Positions 1 to 7,732 of a DNA stretch of 64,000 nt are shown here, piece after piece (within the stretch, counting starts at the first letter, position 1; the number at the start of each line of letters is the position of its first letter). The translations under genes were made by a program, and so were the position numbers. The notes under the pieces are model-generated. The model was given only the letters and a program-made list of their open reading frames with translations, was not told the DNA's origin and did no database searches. The DNA comes from Flavobacteriales bacterium (lineage in GTDB: Bacteria; Bacteroidota; Bacteroidia; Flavobacteriales_E; Vicingaceae): positions 62,001-126,000 of the forward strand of contig JACJZD010000001.1 of assembly GCA_020635795.1 (NCBI GenBank), given 5' to 3'.

Positions 1-53
1 TGGAAGCTAGAACAACTGAATTTTTAGATATTTTACACGAACCAGCGGCATAA
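1..53 (+). CDS. 3' end of ExbB/TolQ (MotA-family) proton channel gene, partial
   Basis: Only the last 16 codons are in the window, read in the frame that starts at base 3. They encode EARTTEFLDILHEPAA and then TAA at 51-53. This kind of tail is seen at the end of MotA/TolQ/ExbB channel subunits in Bacteroidota, and the gene directly precedes an ExbD/TolR gene. The stop codon overlaps the next ATG as TAATG, so the two are translationally coupled. The identification rests mainly on context because almost all of the protein lies upstream. Confidence 0.6.
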   Translation, partial: EARTTEFLDILHEPAA

Positions 54-445
54 TGGCAATACGATCAAAAAATAAAGTAAGTACCAATTTCAGTATGTCA
101 AGTATGACAGACATTGTGTTTTTGTTGCTTATATTCTTTGTAATAACTTCTACGTTAATTAGTCCAAATGCGTTGAAGTTATTACTTCCAAAAAGTTCGA
201 GTAAAACGTTAAGTAAACAGACAATTTCTGTCTCGATAACTAAAGAATTGGAATATTATGTAAATCAGGATAAAGTTGCTTTTGAAAGTATTGAAGGGAT
301 ATTGCAGCAACAATTGGCTGGAGAAGTTGAGCCTGGTGTTATTTTACATGCTGAAAAATCAGTGCCCATAGAAGAGGCTGTTAAAGTAATGGATATAGCA
401 AACAGAAATAAGTATAAGCTTGTTTTAGCTACAGCGCCTCAGTAG
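53..445 (+). CDS. ExbD/TolR-family biopolymer transport protein
   Basis: 130 residues, the usual size for ExbD/TolR. A short cytoplasmic N-terminus is followed by one membrane segment at about residues 17-38 and a periplasmic domain. The membrane segment begins with the conserved MTDIVFLLLIFFV stretch, whose Asp is the proton-carrying residue of the family. With an ExbB/TolQ-type channel it converts proton motive force into movement of TonB or TolA. It overlaps the upstream gene by one base, and a TonB-like gene follows 40 bases downstream, so this is an ExbB-ExbD-TonB style operon. Whether it serves TonB-dependent uptake or a Tol-type envelope role cannot be decided from the sequence; the adjacent TonB favours uptake. 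Confidence 0.9.
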   Translation: MAIRSKNKVSTNFSMSSMTDIVFLLLIFFVITSTLISPNALKLLLPKSSSKTLSKQTISVSITKELEYYVNQDKVAFESIEGILQQQLAGEVEPGVILHAEKSVPIEEAVKVMDIANRNKYKLVLATAPQ

Positions 446-485
446 TTTTTATGGAATTTTATGAAAATTTCATCTATACAATAAA

Positions 486-1256
486 ATGCAAATCATAAAA
501 GAAAAAAATAACAGAGCTGGATTGATTGGAACAATACTGTTTCATGCATTGTTATTGTTGTTGTTTTTATTTGTAGGAATGACTTACCCTGATCCGCCAC
601 CACCTGAAGAAGGAATTACCATCAATTTTGGAAATAGTGAAGATGGTATGGGAGATAATCCAACAGAAGAATTATCTGAATCTGAAAGTGAATCGAATGA
701 AGCAACAAATAATGCTGCAAGTAGTTCTTCTCCTGCTGAGCAACAAATTTTAACTCAAAACACTACGCCAACAGTTAATGTTAACGCTACAACTACCACC
801 ACAACTCAAACAACCAATACAACTCAAAACAGTACAAGTCAAAACTTATCAGAAGCATTAAATGCTTTTAATAATTCTGGAGGGCAATCTGGTAATGAGG
901 GTGAGACTGGAAATCCTGGAAACCAAGGGAGTTTAGAGGGGGATGTTAATAGCAGTAATTATACAGGTGGAGGTGTTGGCAATGGAGTTACTTATTCTTT
1001 GTCTGGAAGAAACTTGTTGAGTATGCCTAAAATTGAAGATAACTCGCAAGAACAAGGTAAAGTAGTTGTGGATATTGTTGTAGATAAATATGGTAAAGTA
1101 ATAAAAGCTACTCCAGGAGGTAGAGGTTCTACCACCACAAGTCCTATTTTGTATAAAAAAGCTGTAGAGGCGGCATTAAAAACCAAATTTAATGCTAAAC
1201 CAGAATTAGTTGCTGACCAAAAAGGACAAATGACCTTTGTTTTTATTCTCAATTAA
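486..1256 (+). CDS. TonB-like energy transducer protein
   Basis: 256 residues. One membrane anchor lies at about residues 13-32, preceded by positively charged residues. A short PDPPPPEEG stretch follows, then a long linker rich in Ser, Glu, Asn, Thr, Gln and Gly (about 50-165). The C-terminal domain (about 175-256) has the TonB-type pattern GKVVVDIVVDKYGKV and ends in a beta strand. TonB proteins carry the ExbB/ExbD force to outer-membrane receptors. Classical TonB linkers are rigid and Pro-Lys rich; this one is almost proline-free after the first segment. The gene sits between exbD and folC, overlapping folC by TAATG. Confidence 0.82.
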   Translation: MQIIKEKNNRAGLIGTILFHALLLLLFLFVGMTYPDPPPPEEGITINFGNSEDGMGDNPTEELSESESESNEATNNAASSSSPAEQQILTQNTTPTVNVNATTTTTTQTTNTTQNSTSQNLSEALNAFNNSGGQSGNEGETGNPGNQGSLEGDVNSSNYTGGGVGNGVTYSLSGRNLLSMPKIEDNSQEQGKVVVDIVVDKYGKVIKATPGGRGSTTTSPILYKKAVEAALKTKFNAKPELVADQKGQMTFVFILN

Positions 1257-2476
1257 TGACCTATCAGCAAACATTAGATTATTTATTTAGTCAATTACCC
1301 ATGTTTCAGCGTATTGGAGCATCTGCCTATAAGGTTGATTTGTCTAATACCATCGAGTTGTGTAATTTGTTGGGGAATCCTCAGCATCATTTTAAATCAG
1401 TACACATTGCGGGTACCAATGGTAAAGGTTCTACTTCACACATGCTAGCGTCTATTTTACAAGAGGCGGGTTATACAGTTGGATTATATACTTCTCCTCA
1501 TTTAATAGATTTTAGAGAACGAATTAAGATTAATGGAGAAATGATTTCCGAACAAGAAGTAGTTGACTTTGTTACGAAATACAAGAAAGATTTTGAAAAA
1601 ATAAACCTATCATTTTTTGAATGGACAGTAGGTTTGGCATTCGACTATTTTTCGAACCAAAAGGTTGATATTGCTGTTGTAGAAACTGGACTTGGAGGTA
1701 GGTTAGACTCAACAAATGTAATTATTCCTGAAATTTCTATCATTACTAATATTGGTAAAGACCATATGCAATTTTTGGGCGATACTTTAGAGAAAATTGC
1801 AGTCGAAAAAGCGGGAATAATAAAAAAAAATGTCCCCATAATAATTGGGGAAACACAACCCGAGATAAAGCATGTGTTTGTTTCTAAAGCAAAGGAATTA
1901 GGATCAGCAATTTATTTTGCAGATCAAATTATTCAGCAAGGATTAGAATCTGATTTAAAAGGAAGTTATCAGAAAAAAAACATCAAAACTGTATTGGCAT
2001 CAGTTCATGAATTAAAGAAACTAGAGTTTGCTATTTCAGATGAACAGATAAAAAGTGGATTACTGCATGTTGTGAGAAATACGGGTTTAATGGGTAGGTG
2101 GCAAACATTAGGGTTAGACCCAAAAATTATTTGCGATACTGGGCATAATGAAGCTGGAATCAGAGAGGTTGTAAGTCAATTGGAATCATTAACTTATAAT
2201 AAGTTACATTTTGTTTTAGGGGCAGTAAATGATAAGGAAATTGATTCTGTTTTGGAGTTATTGCCTAAAAATGCAGTGTATTATTTTTGTCAGGCAAAAA
2301 TACCTAGAGCATTAGATGTGAATGAACTAAAAAATAAAGCGAAAAGTTATCGATTGAATGGTAATGCTTATAGCTCTGTTAAAAATGCATACGAGGAGGC
2401 TAAAAAAACAGCCAATAAACATGATTTGATTTTTATTGGAGGGAGTACTTTTGTGGTTGCTGAGGTTTTACAGTAA
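1256..2476 (+). CDS. folC: Bifunctional folylpolyglutamate synthase / dihydrofolate synthase
   Basis: 406 residues, close to the usual 400-430. It adds glutamate to dihydropteroate or to folates using ATP, in folate biosynthesis and retention. The Mur-ligase-type P-loop GTNGKGS is at residues 53-59. Further family signatures are SPHLIDFRERI, the Mg/ATP segment ETGLGGRLDSTN, TNIGKDHM, and the C-terminal ICDTGHNEAG and FVLGAVNDK. The start overlaps the tonB-like stop by one base (TAATG), so expression is probably coupled. A strong hairpin terminator begins 11 bases after the stop. Confidence 0.95.
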   Translation: MTYQQTLDYLFSQLPMFQRIGASAYKVDLSNTIELCNLLGNPQHHFKSVHIAGTNGKGSTSHMLASILQEAGYTVGLYTSPHLIDFRERIKINGEMISEQEVVDFVTKYKKDFEKINLSFFEWTVGLAFDYFSNQKVDIAVVETGLGGRLDSTNVIIPEISIITNIGKDHMQFLGDTLEKIAVEKAGIIKKNVPIIIGETQPEIKHVFVSKAKELGSAIYFADQIIQQGLESDLKGSYQKKNIKTVLASVHELKKLEFAISDEQIKSGLLHVVRNTGLMGRWQTLGLDPKIICDTGHNEAGIREVVSQLESLTYNKLHFVLGAVNDKEIDSVLELLPKNAVYYFCQAKIPRALDVNELKNKAKSYRLNGNAYSSVKNAYEEAKKTANKHDLIFIGGSTFVVAEVLQ

Positions 2477-2487
2477 AAAAATGGAAT

Positions 2488-2524
2488 AAAAAAAGGGTGA
2501 AATCTTAGATTTCACCCTTTTTTT
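2488..2524. terminator. Bidirectional rho-independent terminator
   Basis: A perfect 10-bp stem GGGTGAAATC/GATTTCACCC with a TTA loop is flanked by an A-tract before and a T-tract after. It can end transcription from folC on the plus strand and from the small lipoprotein gene on the minus strand. Confidence 0.9.
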
Positions 2525-2540
2525 ATTCAGTAATGAATAA

Positions 2541-2762
2541 TTAGTGAGCAGCTTCTTCAGTAGCAGCTTCTTCAGCTGGAGCTTCTTCAGTAGCTTCAAC
2601 TTCAGCAGTAGCTTCTTCTGTAGCCTCTTCTAAAGTGTTCATTAAATCGTTAACAGCAGCTTCAGCTTCAGCTTGAGCAGCAGCTTTTTCTTCTTCTGAT
2701 GGTCCACAAGCAACTAAAGAAAACATTGCAGCAACCATGATCATTGAAAGTAATTTTTTCAT
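2541..2762 (-). CDS. Small Ala/Glu-rich lipoprotein
   Basis: 73 residues. A lipoprotein signal peptide (MKKLLSMIMVAAMFSLVACG, lipid-modified Cys at residue 19) is followed by a very acidic, low-complexity Ala/Glu/Thr tail with repeated EEAPAEEA and EEATEEA blocks. The mature chain has almost no aromatic residues and may be helical or disordered. It stands alone between a near-perfect promoter and a bidirectional terminator, which suggests a monocistronic and possibly abundant transcript. No family or function is recognised. Similar small acidic lipoproteins are common as unannotated genes in Bacteroidota. Confidence 0.75.
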   Translation of the reverse strand: MKKLLSMIMVAAMFSLVACGPSEEEKAAAQAEAEAAVNDLMNTLEEATEEATAEVEATEEAPAEEAATEEAAH

Positions 2763-2807
2763 TTTGATTAAGTTTATTTGTTTGGTTATTGATTACAATT
2801 TAAGTTA

Positions 2808-2840
2808 CAAATGTATATAAAAATATATTATAAATACAAA
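2808..2840 (-). promoter_or_regulatory. Bacteroidota-type promoter of the small lipoprotein gene
   Basis: On the minus strand TTTG (2840-2837) is followed after 21 bases by TACATTTG (2815-2808). This matches the -33 TTTG and -7 TAnnTTTG consensus of Bacteroidota. Transcription would start near 2802, giving a leader of about 40 bases before the ATG at 2762. It is the cleanest promoter match found in the window. Confidence 0.62.
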
Positions 2841-2852
2841 TAAAATTTACTT

Positions 2853-3875
2853 TTATTCAGATTCTTTGAAAATTACAGCTAATAGAGTTTCTCCAACAGC
2901 AGATAGCGAAGGTTTACTTATTACTTCCATATTATCATTATGGGTGTGCCAGCTTTGGTGAAAATTACCTGTGCTTCTTTCGTAATGAATAATATCTATA
3001 CTCGGAATGTTGGCAATTTGATTTACATATTTATGGTCATCAGTGCCTACAAAAAATGTTTGTTCTGCTACAAAATGATTTGAATAACCCAATTCTGCAG
3101 CAGTGTTCCATACCTTAGCAACAATATTTGGGGCATATTTCATTGAAATACTTTCTTGAGTAAATAATGCGTTAGCATTACCAACCATGTCCAGTAAAAT
3201 ACCAAAATCGGCTTTATAATTAGGTTTGTGTAAGTTTTTTGCCCAATATTGCGAGCCTAAACACCAACTGTCAGAATCCATCATGGTCATCGCTGAATTT
3301 GGCTGACCATAATCTTCTGCATCAAAAAAGATGATATCAACACCAATGTTTGGTTTTTTAATACTTAGCTGACGAGCAACTTCAATTAATATTCCTACGC
3401 CACTTGCTCCGTCGTTAGCTCCAAGTATTGGTTTGGTTAAGTCTTTGGTATCTTGGTCGGCAAAAGGGCGGGAATCCCAATGAGCAAAGAGTAAAATTCT
3501 TTTTTTTGCTTCAGGATTATATTCTCCAATAATATTTTTAATAGTAATATTCTTATTATTGAATGTTTTAGCACTTCCTACTTGAATTGCAGTTGTTAAA
3601 CCATATTCGCTAAGTTTATTTTTTAAAAAATTAGCACATTTTGAGTGAGCATCGTTGTTTGGAAATCGAGGACCAAAGTCAACTTGTTGTTTAATAAATA
3701 AATAAGCAGAATCAGCATCAAAATTAGGTCGTTCTAACTTAGGTGCTAAAATAGTTGTATTGTTGGTTTTAGGAGCTGGTTGCTTTGTCGGTTTTTCTCC
3801 TTCGCAAGCAAACAGTAAAGTGCAAATTGATATTACAACTAAAAAATTAATTTTCAATTTCCCAAGTAGTGCCAT
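2853..3875 (-). CDS. M28-family metallopeptidase / glutaminyl-peptide cyclotransferase-like lipoprotein
   Basis: 340 residues with a lipoprotein signal ending in LLFAC (Cys 24), so the enzyme is anchored in the periplasm or on the surface. The catalytic domain has the M28/glutaminyl cyclase zinc motifs in order: AHWDSRPFAD (His ligand), LGANDGASGVG (bridging or ligand Asp), FFDAEDYG (catalytic Glu/Asp), VGTDDHKY and a final HTHNDNME (His ligand). The DSRPFAD and FFDAEDYG wording resembles bacterial glutaminyl cyclases more than aminopeptidases. It overlaps the 3' end of cysS by 29 bases, so the two are probably cotranscribed. No later ATG precedes the signal peptide. Cyclase versus peptidase activity cannot be settled from sequence alone. 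Confidence 0.85.
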   Translation of the reverse strand: MALLGKLKINFLVVISICTLLFACEGEKPTKQPAPKTNNTTILAPKLERPNFDADSAYLFIKQQVDFGPRFPNNDAHSKCANFLKNKLSEYGLTTAIQVGSAKTFNNKNITIKNIIGEYNPEAKKRILLFAHWDSRPFADQDTKDLTKPILGANDGASGVGILIEVARQLSIKKPNIGVDIIFFDAEDYGQPNSAMTMMDSDSWCLGSQYWAKNLHKPNYKADFGILLDMVGNANALFTQESISMKYAPNIVAKVWNTAAELGYSNHFVAEQTFFVGTDDHKYVNQIANIPSIDIIHYERSTGNFHQSWHTHNDNMEVISKPSLSAVGETLLAVIFKESE

Positions 3876-5322
3876 CTTTGGTGTCTTTAAGAGTGATTTG
3901 TATTTTATTCAACTCATCTCTTATAAAGTCTGAAGTTGAGTAATCTTTATTTTCTTTGGCTTTTTTTCTTAATTCGAGGATAATACTAAGAGTATTATCA
4001 AGTAATTCAGGGTTAGATTTTTCTTTTTCAGGCATTAACCCAAGAATATCAAAAACAAAAATTGAATAATGATTTGTTAGTTTTTCTAAATCTTCTGTTG
4101 TAATGGTCTCTTTTCCTTCTTTAAGTAGGTTAATATATTTTAGTCCATCAAACAAGTTGGCAATGGTAATTGGAGTATTAAAATCATCATTCATACTCGC
4201 TTCGCATTTTTCAATAATGGAAGAGACATCAAATGATGTTGTTTTTGCTGGATTAATAGAGTTAAGAGTTTTAATGCCAGTTAATAGTCTTTTTAAACCT
4301 TTTTCAGATGCCTGAAGTGCTTCATTAGAGAAATCAACAGTGCTTCGGTATTGAGCTTGCAAAAAGAAAAAACGAACAGTCATTGGGTCGTAACCCTTAT
4401 CTAATAATGGATGGCTACCAGAAATTAGTTCTAAAGGCAAAAATGAATTGCCTAACGATTTACTCATTTTAGAACCATTCACAGTTAACATGTTCCCATG
4501 CATCCAATATTTTACAGGAGTTTTTCCTCCTGCCCCTACCGATTGAGCAATTTCACATTCGTGATGTGGAAATTTTAAATCCATCCCTCCTCCATGAATA
4601 TCAAATTGTTCTCCAAGATATTTTGTGCTCATTGCAGAACATTCTAAGTGCCAGCCAGGCACACCTGCTCCCCAAGGAGAGTTCCATTTCATAATGGTTT
4701 CAGGAGATGATTTCTTCCATATAGCAAAATCGGCAAAAAACCTTTTTTCGTCACCACCTTCCAAATTTTCTCTAGTTTGTTCTAATAATTCATCTATTTT
4801 TCTTCCAGATAATTCACCATAATTATACTTTTCAGTATATTTTTTTACATTAAAATATACTGAACCATTTTTTTCATAGCCATAACCATTGGCAATAATT
4901 TTTTCAATTAATTCTATTTGCTCTATAATATGACCTGTAGCAGAAGGCTCAATATCAGGGTTTTTAAGATTAAATAATTGGGTGGTTTGATGAAAACTGT
5001 TGGTGTATTTCTGAACAATTTCCATTGGCTCAATTTTCTCAAACCTTGCCCTTCTCTCAATTTTATCTTCTCCAGCATCAGCATCATCAACTAAATGACC
5101 AACATCAGTAATGTTTCTTACATACCTAACTTTATATCCCAAATGTGTTAAGTACCGATAAACAATGTCAAAAGTTAAAAAGGTTCTGATATTTCCTAGG
5201 TGAGCTTCATTATAAACGGTTGGGCCACAAACATACAGCCCAACAAATGGAGGATTGATGGGTTCAAATTTTTCCTTTTTTCCCGATAAACTGTTGTATA
5301 TGAATAATTGATTTTGTGACAT
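3847..5322 (-). CDS. cysS: Cysteinyl-tRNA synthetase
   Basis: 491 residues, normal for bacterial CysRS. It charges tRNA-Cys with cysteine. The class I HIGH-type motif is HLGN at residues 41-44, just after the zinc-site Cys 32 in YVCGPTVYNEAHLGN. Later come WHLECSAM and FPHHECEIAQS, which supply the other zinc ligands, and the KMSKSLGN loop. The C-terminal anticodon-binding region contains DDFNTP. It is cytosolic. The gene follows a terminator and is probably transcribed from its own promoter, with the M28 peptidase gene overlapping its end. Confidence 0.97.
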   Translation of the reverse strand: MSQNQLFIYNSLSGKKEKFEPINPPFVGLYVCGPTVYNEAHLGNIRTFLTFDIVYRYLTHLGYKVRYVRNITDVGHLVDDADAGEDKIERRARFEKIEPMEIVQKYTNSFHQTTQLFNLKNPDIEPSATGHIIEQIELIEKIIANGYGYEKNGSVYFNVKKYTEKYNYGELSGRKIDELLEQTRENLEGGDEKRFFADFAIWKKSSPETIMKWNSPWGAGVPGWHLECSAMSTKYLGEQFDIHGGGMDLKFPHHECEIAQSVGAGGKTPVKYWMHGNMLTVNGSKMSKSLGNSFLPLELISGSHPLLDKGYDPMTVRFFFLQAQYRSTVDFSNEALQASEKGLKRLLTGIKTLNSINPAKTTSFDVSSIIEKCEASMNDDFNTPITIANLFDGLKYINLLKEGKETITTEDLEKLTNHYSIFVFDILGLMPEKEKSNPELLDNTLSIILELRKKAKENKDYSTSDFIRDELNKIQITLKDTKDGTTWEIEN

Positions 5323-5372
5323 CCGTTTTCAATTTTTTGTAAAAGTAAATTTTTTCATGTTATGGATGAAAC

Positions 5373-5406
5373 AAAAAACCCGACAAGTTATGTTGTCGGG
5401 TTTTTT
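5373..5406 (-). terminator. Rho-independent terminator after the YwqK-like gene
   Basis: CCCGACAA/TTGTCGGG stem with a GTTATG loop, an A-tract on one side and T6 on the other. It lies just downstream of the minus-strand gene ending at 5425 and upstream of cysS, separating the two units. Confidence 0.88.
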
Positions 5407-5424
5407 GTTTTAATTCTAAATTAT

Positions 5425-6318
5425 TTATTCTTTTGGAAGTGGTGCGTTACCAATGTGTCTTCCAGCTTTATATTTTTCAATAGCATATAATATACCGTTA
5501 TTATCATATTTATATAGCAAACCATCCATTAATCGATAGTTCTCAAAGAAACCAACTTTAGATAGTTGTTTGTCTTTGTTGTACATAGTGTGTTGACCAT
5601 TACCATTGAAAGAACCAGAGTTTACTTCGTCATTCTTGTCCGCTTTAACAATTTTAACAGGAGCTTTAGCTAATTCTTCAGCTTCTTTATTTTTATTCGG
5701 AGTTTTTGGTTCGTAAACTTTCGTGTTTGCAACATCAAGTTCCCCATCTATAAATGATTTTTCGGCTTTAACAGATCCGTCTTCATAGTATTCTTTTACA
5801 AATTTTTCTTTACCTGCTACAATATCAGCCTCTATCATTACCTGTCCATTTTCATAAAAGTATACTTGTTTTCCATCTCTTTTTCCTGATTCGTTAAATA
5901 CAAACTCTTGGGCTGTTTTCCCATTTTCATGGTAACGTTTAAATCCTCCTGTATTTCGGTTGTTTTCCCAATTACCTTCTTCTTCTACTTGCCCGTTCTC
6001 AAAGTAAGTTTTATATGTTCCGTTTGGTCTACTATTAACGTAAGCGATTTCACTTTTTACTTTTCCACTTGGAAAGAAATTTTTCCACAAGCCCTGCTTT
6101 CTACTATTTTCATAGTTCCCTTCTTCAACAACTTGATCTGGTTCATAACCAGGTAATTTTTTCATTTTTCCAAAAATCCTCCAAAAACCTTGCTTAAGAT
6201 TGTTTTCGTCAATTACGTTTATAGTGTCGCCATTTACCACCTCGTATTTGAGGGCGGACTGTGCAGTACTAATGCTGCAAACAAATATGGGGAGAAGAAT
6301 GTATAATATTTTTTTCAT
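5425..6318 (-). CDS. Secreted MORN-like repeat protein (YwqK-family annotation)
   Basis: From the ATG at 6318 the product is 297 residues with a signal peptide MKKILYILLPIFVCSISTAQ. An upstream TTG (6336) would add six residues and spoil the signal, so the ATG is preferred. The mature part has about six repeats of the type GxW..Y..nGkv..E..Y.nG, seen for example as QGLWKNFFPSGKVKSE, GTYKTYFENGQVEEEG and GFKRYHENGKTAQE. Databases often name such proteins YwqK antitoxins after a Bacillus protein, but a secreted Bacteroidota homologue standing alone is unlikely to be an antitoxin. The function is unknown; a beta-sheet surface or periplasmic role is plausible. Confidence 0.75.
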   Translation of the reverse strand: MKKILYILLPIFVCSISTAQSALKYEVVNGDTINVIDENNLKQGFWRIFGKMKKLPGYEPDQVVEEGNYENSRKQGLWKNFFPSGKVKSEIAYVNSRPNGTYKTYFENGQVEEEGNWENNRNTGGFKRYHENGKTAQEFVFNESGKRDGKQVYFYENGQVMIEADIVAGKEKFVKEYYEDGSVKAEKSFIDGELDVANTKVYEPKTPNKNKEAEELAKAPVKIVKADKNDEVNSGSFNGNGQHTMYNKDKQLSKVGFFENYRLMDGLLYKYDNNGILYAIEKYKAGRHIGNAPLPKE

Positions 6319-6441
6319 TCGAATAAGTATAAACAATTTTGCAAAAATAAATATATAAATTAATCTAACTACTTTTTTTAATATTTAGCTGAAATAAAGT
6401 TTTTCTTCGATTAAACAGCTTCAAACACTTATTACGTAGTT

Positions 6442-7392
6442 TTACTTTTTTAGTTTCAATAATTGTTCCAAATTTTTTATCATATCAATTGTCATACTTT
6501 CAAGTGAATAATTTGGAGACCAATTCCAATCTGTTTGAGCCCTTGTGTCATCAATGCTTTTAGGCCAGCTATCAGCAATTTTTTGTCTAAAATCTTCTTT
6601 ATATGAAATGGTAAAATTGGGTAAATGTTTTTTTATTTCTTCGCTAATTTGTTTTGGAGTAAAAGAAATGCCAGCTAAGTTATAACTTGATCTAATTTTA
6701 ATGCAATCTGTTGGGGCTTGCATGATTTGTATGGTAGCTTTTATGGCATCAGACATATACATCATTGGTAAAGCTGTTTGCTCTGTTAAAAAACACTCAT
6801 ATTTATTGGTAGTAATAGCTTGATGAAATATGTCTACAGCATAATCAGTAGTCCCTCCGCCTGGTAATGATTTATAGCCTATTAACCCTGGGTAACGAAT
6901 GCTTCTAACATCAACACCATATTTTTGGTGGTAATATTCACACCAACGTTCTCCAGCAAGTTTACTAATGCCATAAACTGTACTAGGCTCCATTATGGTA
7001 TATTGAGGAGTATTTTCTCTAGGTGTTGTTGGTCCAAAAACAGCTATGGAGCTTGGCCAATATACTTTGTCTATTATTTTATCTTTAGCTAAATTTAATA
7101 CGTGAAATAAACTATTCATGTTCAGCTCCCATGCAAATTCTGGGCTTTTTTCAGCTGTAGCAGACAATAACGCTGCTAACAAATAAATTTCTTTTACCTG
7201 ATGTTTTTTTACTATTTCAAGTAACTGATTTTTATCTAAAATATTTAGAATTTCAAAAGGGCCATTGTTATTGGTTGGAGGTTCTTTAATATCTGAGGCA
7301 ATAACGTTATCGTTGCCATAAATTTTACGAAGTTCTTCAACTAATTCGGTGCCTATTTGACCAGATGAACCAATAACTAAAATAGAAGACAT
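6442..7392 (-). CDS. L-threonine 3-dehydrogenase, SDR (epimerase-like) type
   Basis: 316 residues. An N-terminal Rossmann fold with GSSGQIG (8-14) binds NAD. The catalytic Tyr and Lys are in YGISK (Tyr 140, Lys 144), and the Ser lies in WPSSIAVFG (about 114). The stretches IRYPGLIGYKSLPGGGTTDYA and RENTPQYTIMEPSTVYG are characteristic of the short-chain L-threonine dehydrogenase known from Flavobacterium, rather than the zinc-dependent Tdh. The enzyme oxidises L-threonine to 2-amino-3-ketobutyrate, the first step of threonine breakdown to glycine and acetyl-CoA. It is cytosolic and appears monocistronic. No 2-amino-3-ketobutyrate CoA ligase is in the window. Confidence 0.88.
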   Translation of the reverse strand: MSSILVIGSSGQIGTELVEELRKIYGNDNVIASDIKEPPTNNNGPFEILNILDKNQLLEIVKKHQVKEIYLLAALLSATAEKSPEFAWELNMNSLFHVLNLAKDKIIDKVYWPSSIAVFGPTTPRENTPQYTIMEPSTVYGISKLAGERWCEYYHQKYGVDVRSIRYPGLIGYKSLPGGGTTDYAVDIFHQAITTNKYECFLTEQTALPMMYMSDAIKATIQIMQAPTDCIKIRSSYNLAGISFTPKQISEEIKKHLPNFTISYKEDFRQKIADSWPKSIDDTRAQTDWNWSPNYSLESMTIDMIKNLEQLLKLKK

Positions 7393-7501
7393 GAAGCTTA
7401 ATCGATTTTGAATTTAAGTTATAAAAGTATTAAAACTTTCTAAAATTAAAGGGTTTATTGGTTTGTTTTAGCCGAATGAGCTATAACTGTGGACTAAAGA
7501 C

Positions 7502-7732
7502 TTATTTTACTTTCTCAACTTTAATGATTTTAACTGGGCAAGCTTTGGCAGCATTAACATTTGCTATGTATTCGTCGTCGCCTACAACAGCAGTGTAAAA
7601 TCCTTTTTTGTTTTTTCCTTCAATTAAAGTGCATTTGCCGTCTTTTTTAGACATACGCCACCTGTCATAAGCTATTTCGACACAATAATTGCATCCAATA
7701 CATTTGTCGCGCTGATGAATTATGCGAATCAT
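7502..7732 (-). CDS. Single-cluster 4Fe-4S ferredoxin
   Basis: 76 residues. Cysteines 11, 14 and 17 (CIGCNYC) and Cys 65 followed by Pro (KACPVKII) form the pattern of a ferredoxin with one 4Fe-4S cluster. Cys 34 is extra and not a usual ligand. The cluster-free middle part resembles the monocluster, Thermotoga-like ferredoxin layout. The ATG overlaps the stop of the upstream U32 gene by four bases, so the two are translationally coupled. A small electron carrier coupled to a U32 enzyme suggests it supplies electrons to, or helps maturation of, that enzyme. Confidence 0.88.
   Translation of the reverse strand: MIRIIHQRDKCIGCNYCVEIAYDRWRMSKKDGKCTLIEGKNKKGFYTAVVGDDEYIANVNAAKACPVKIIKVEKVK

Noticed and set aside
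5425..6318. YwqK-family antitoxin, hence a toxin-antitoxin pair
   Set aside because: The protein has a signal peptide and no toxin-like neighbour; the MORN-like repeats alone explain the database label.
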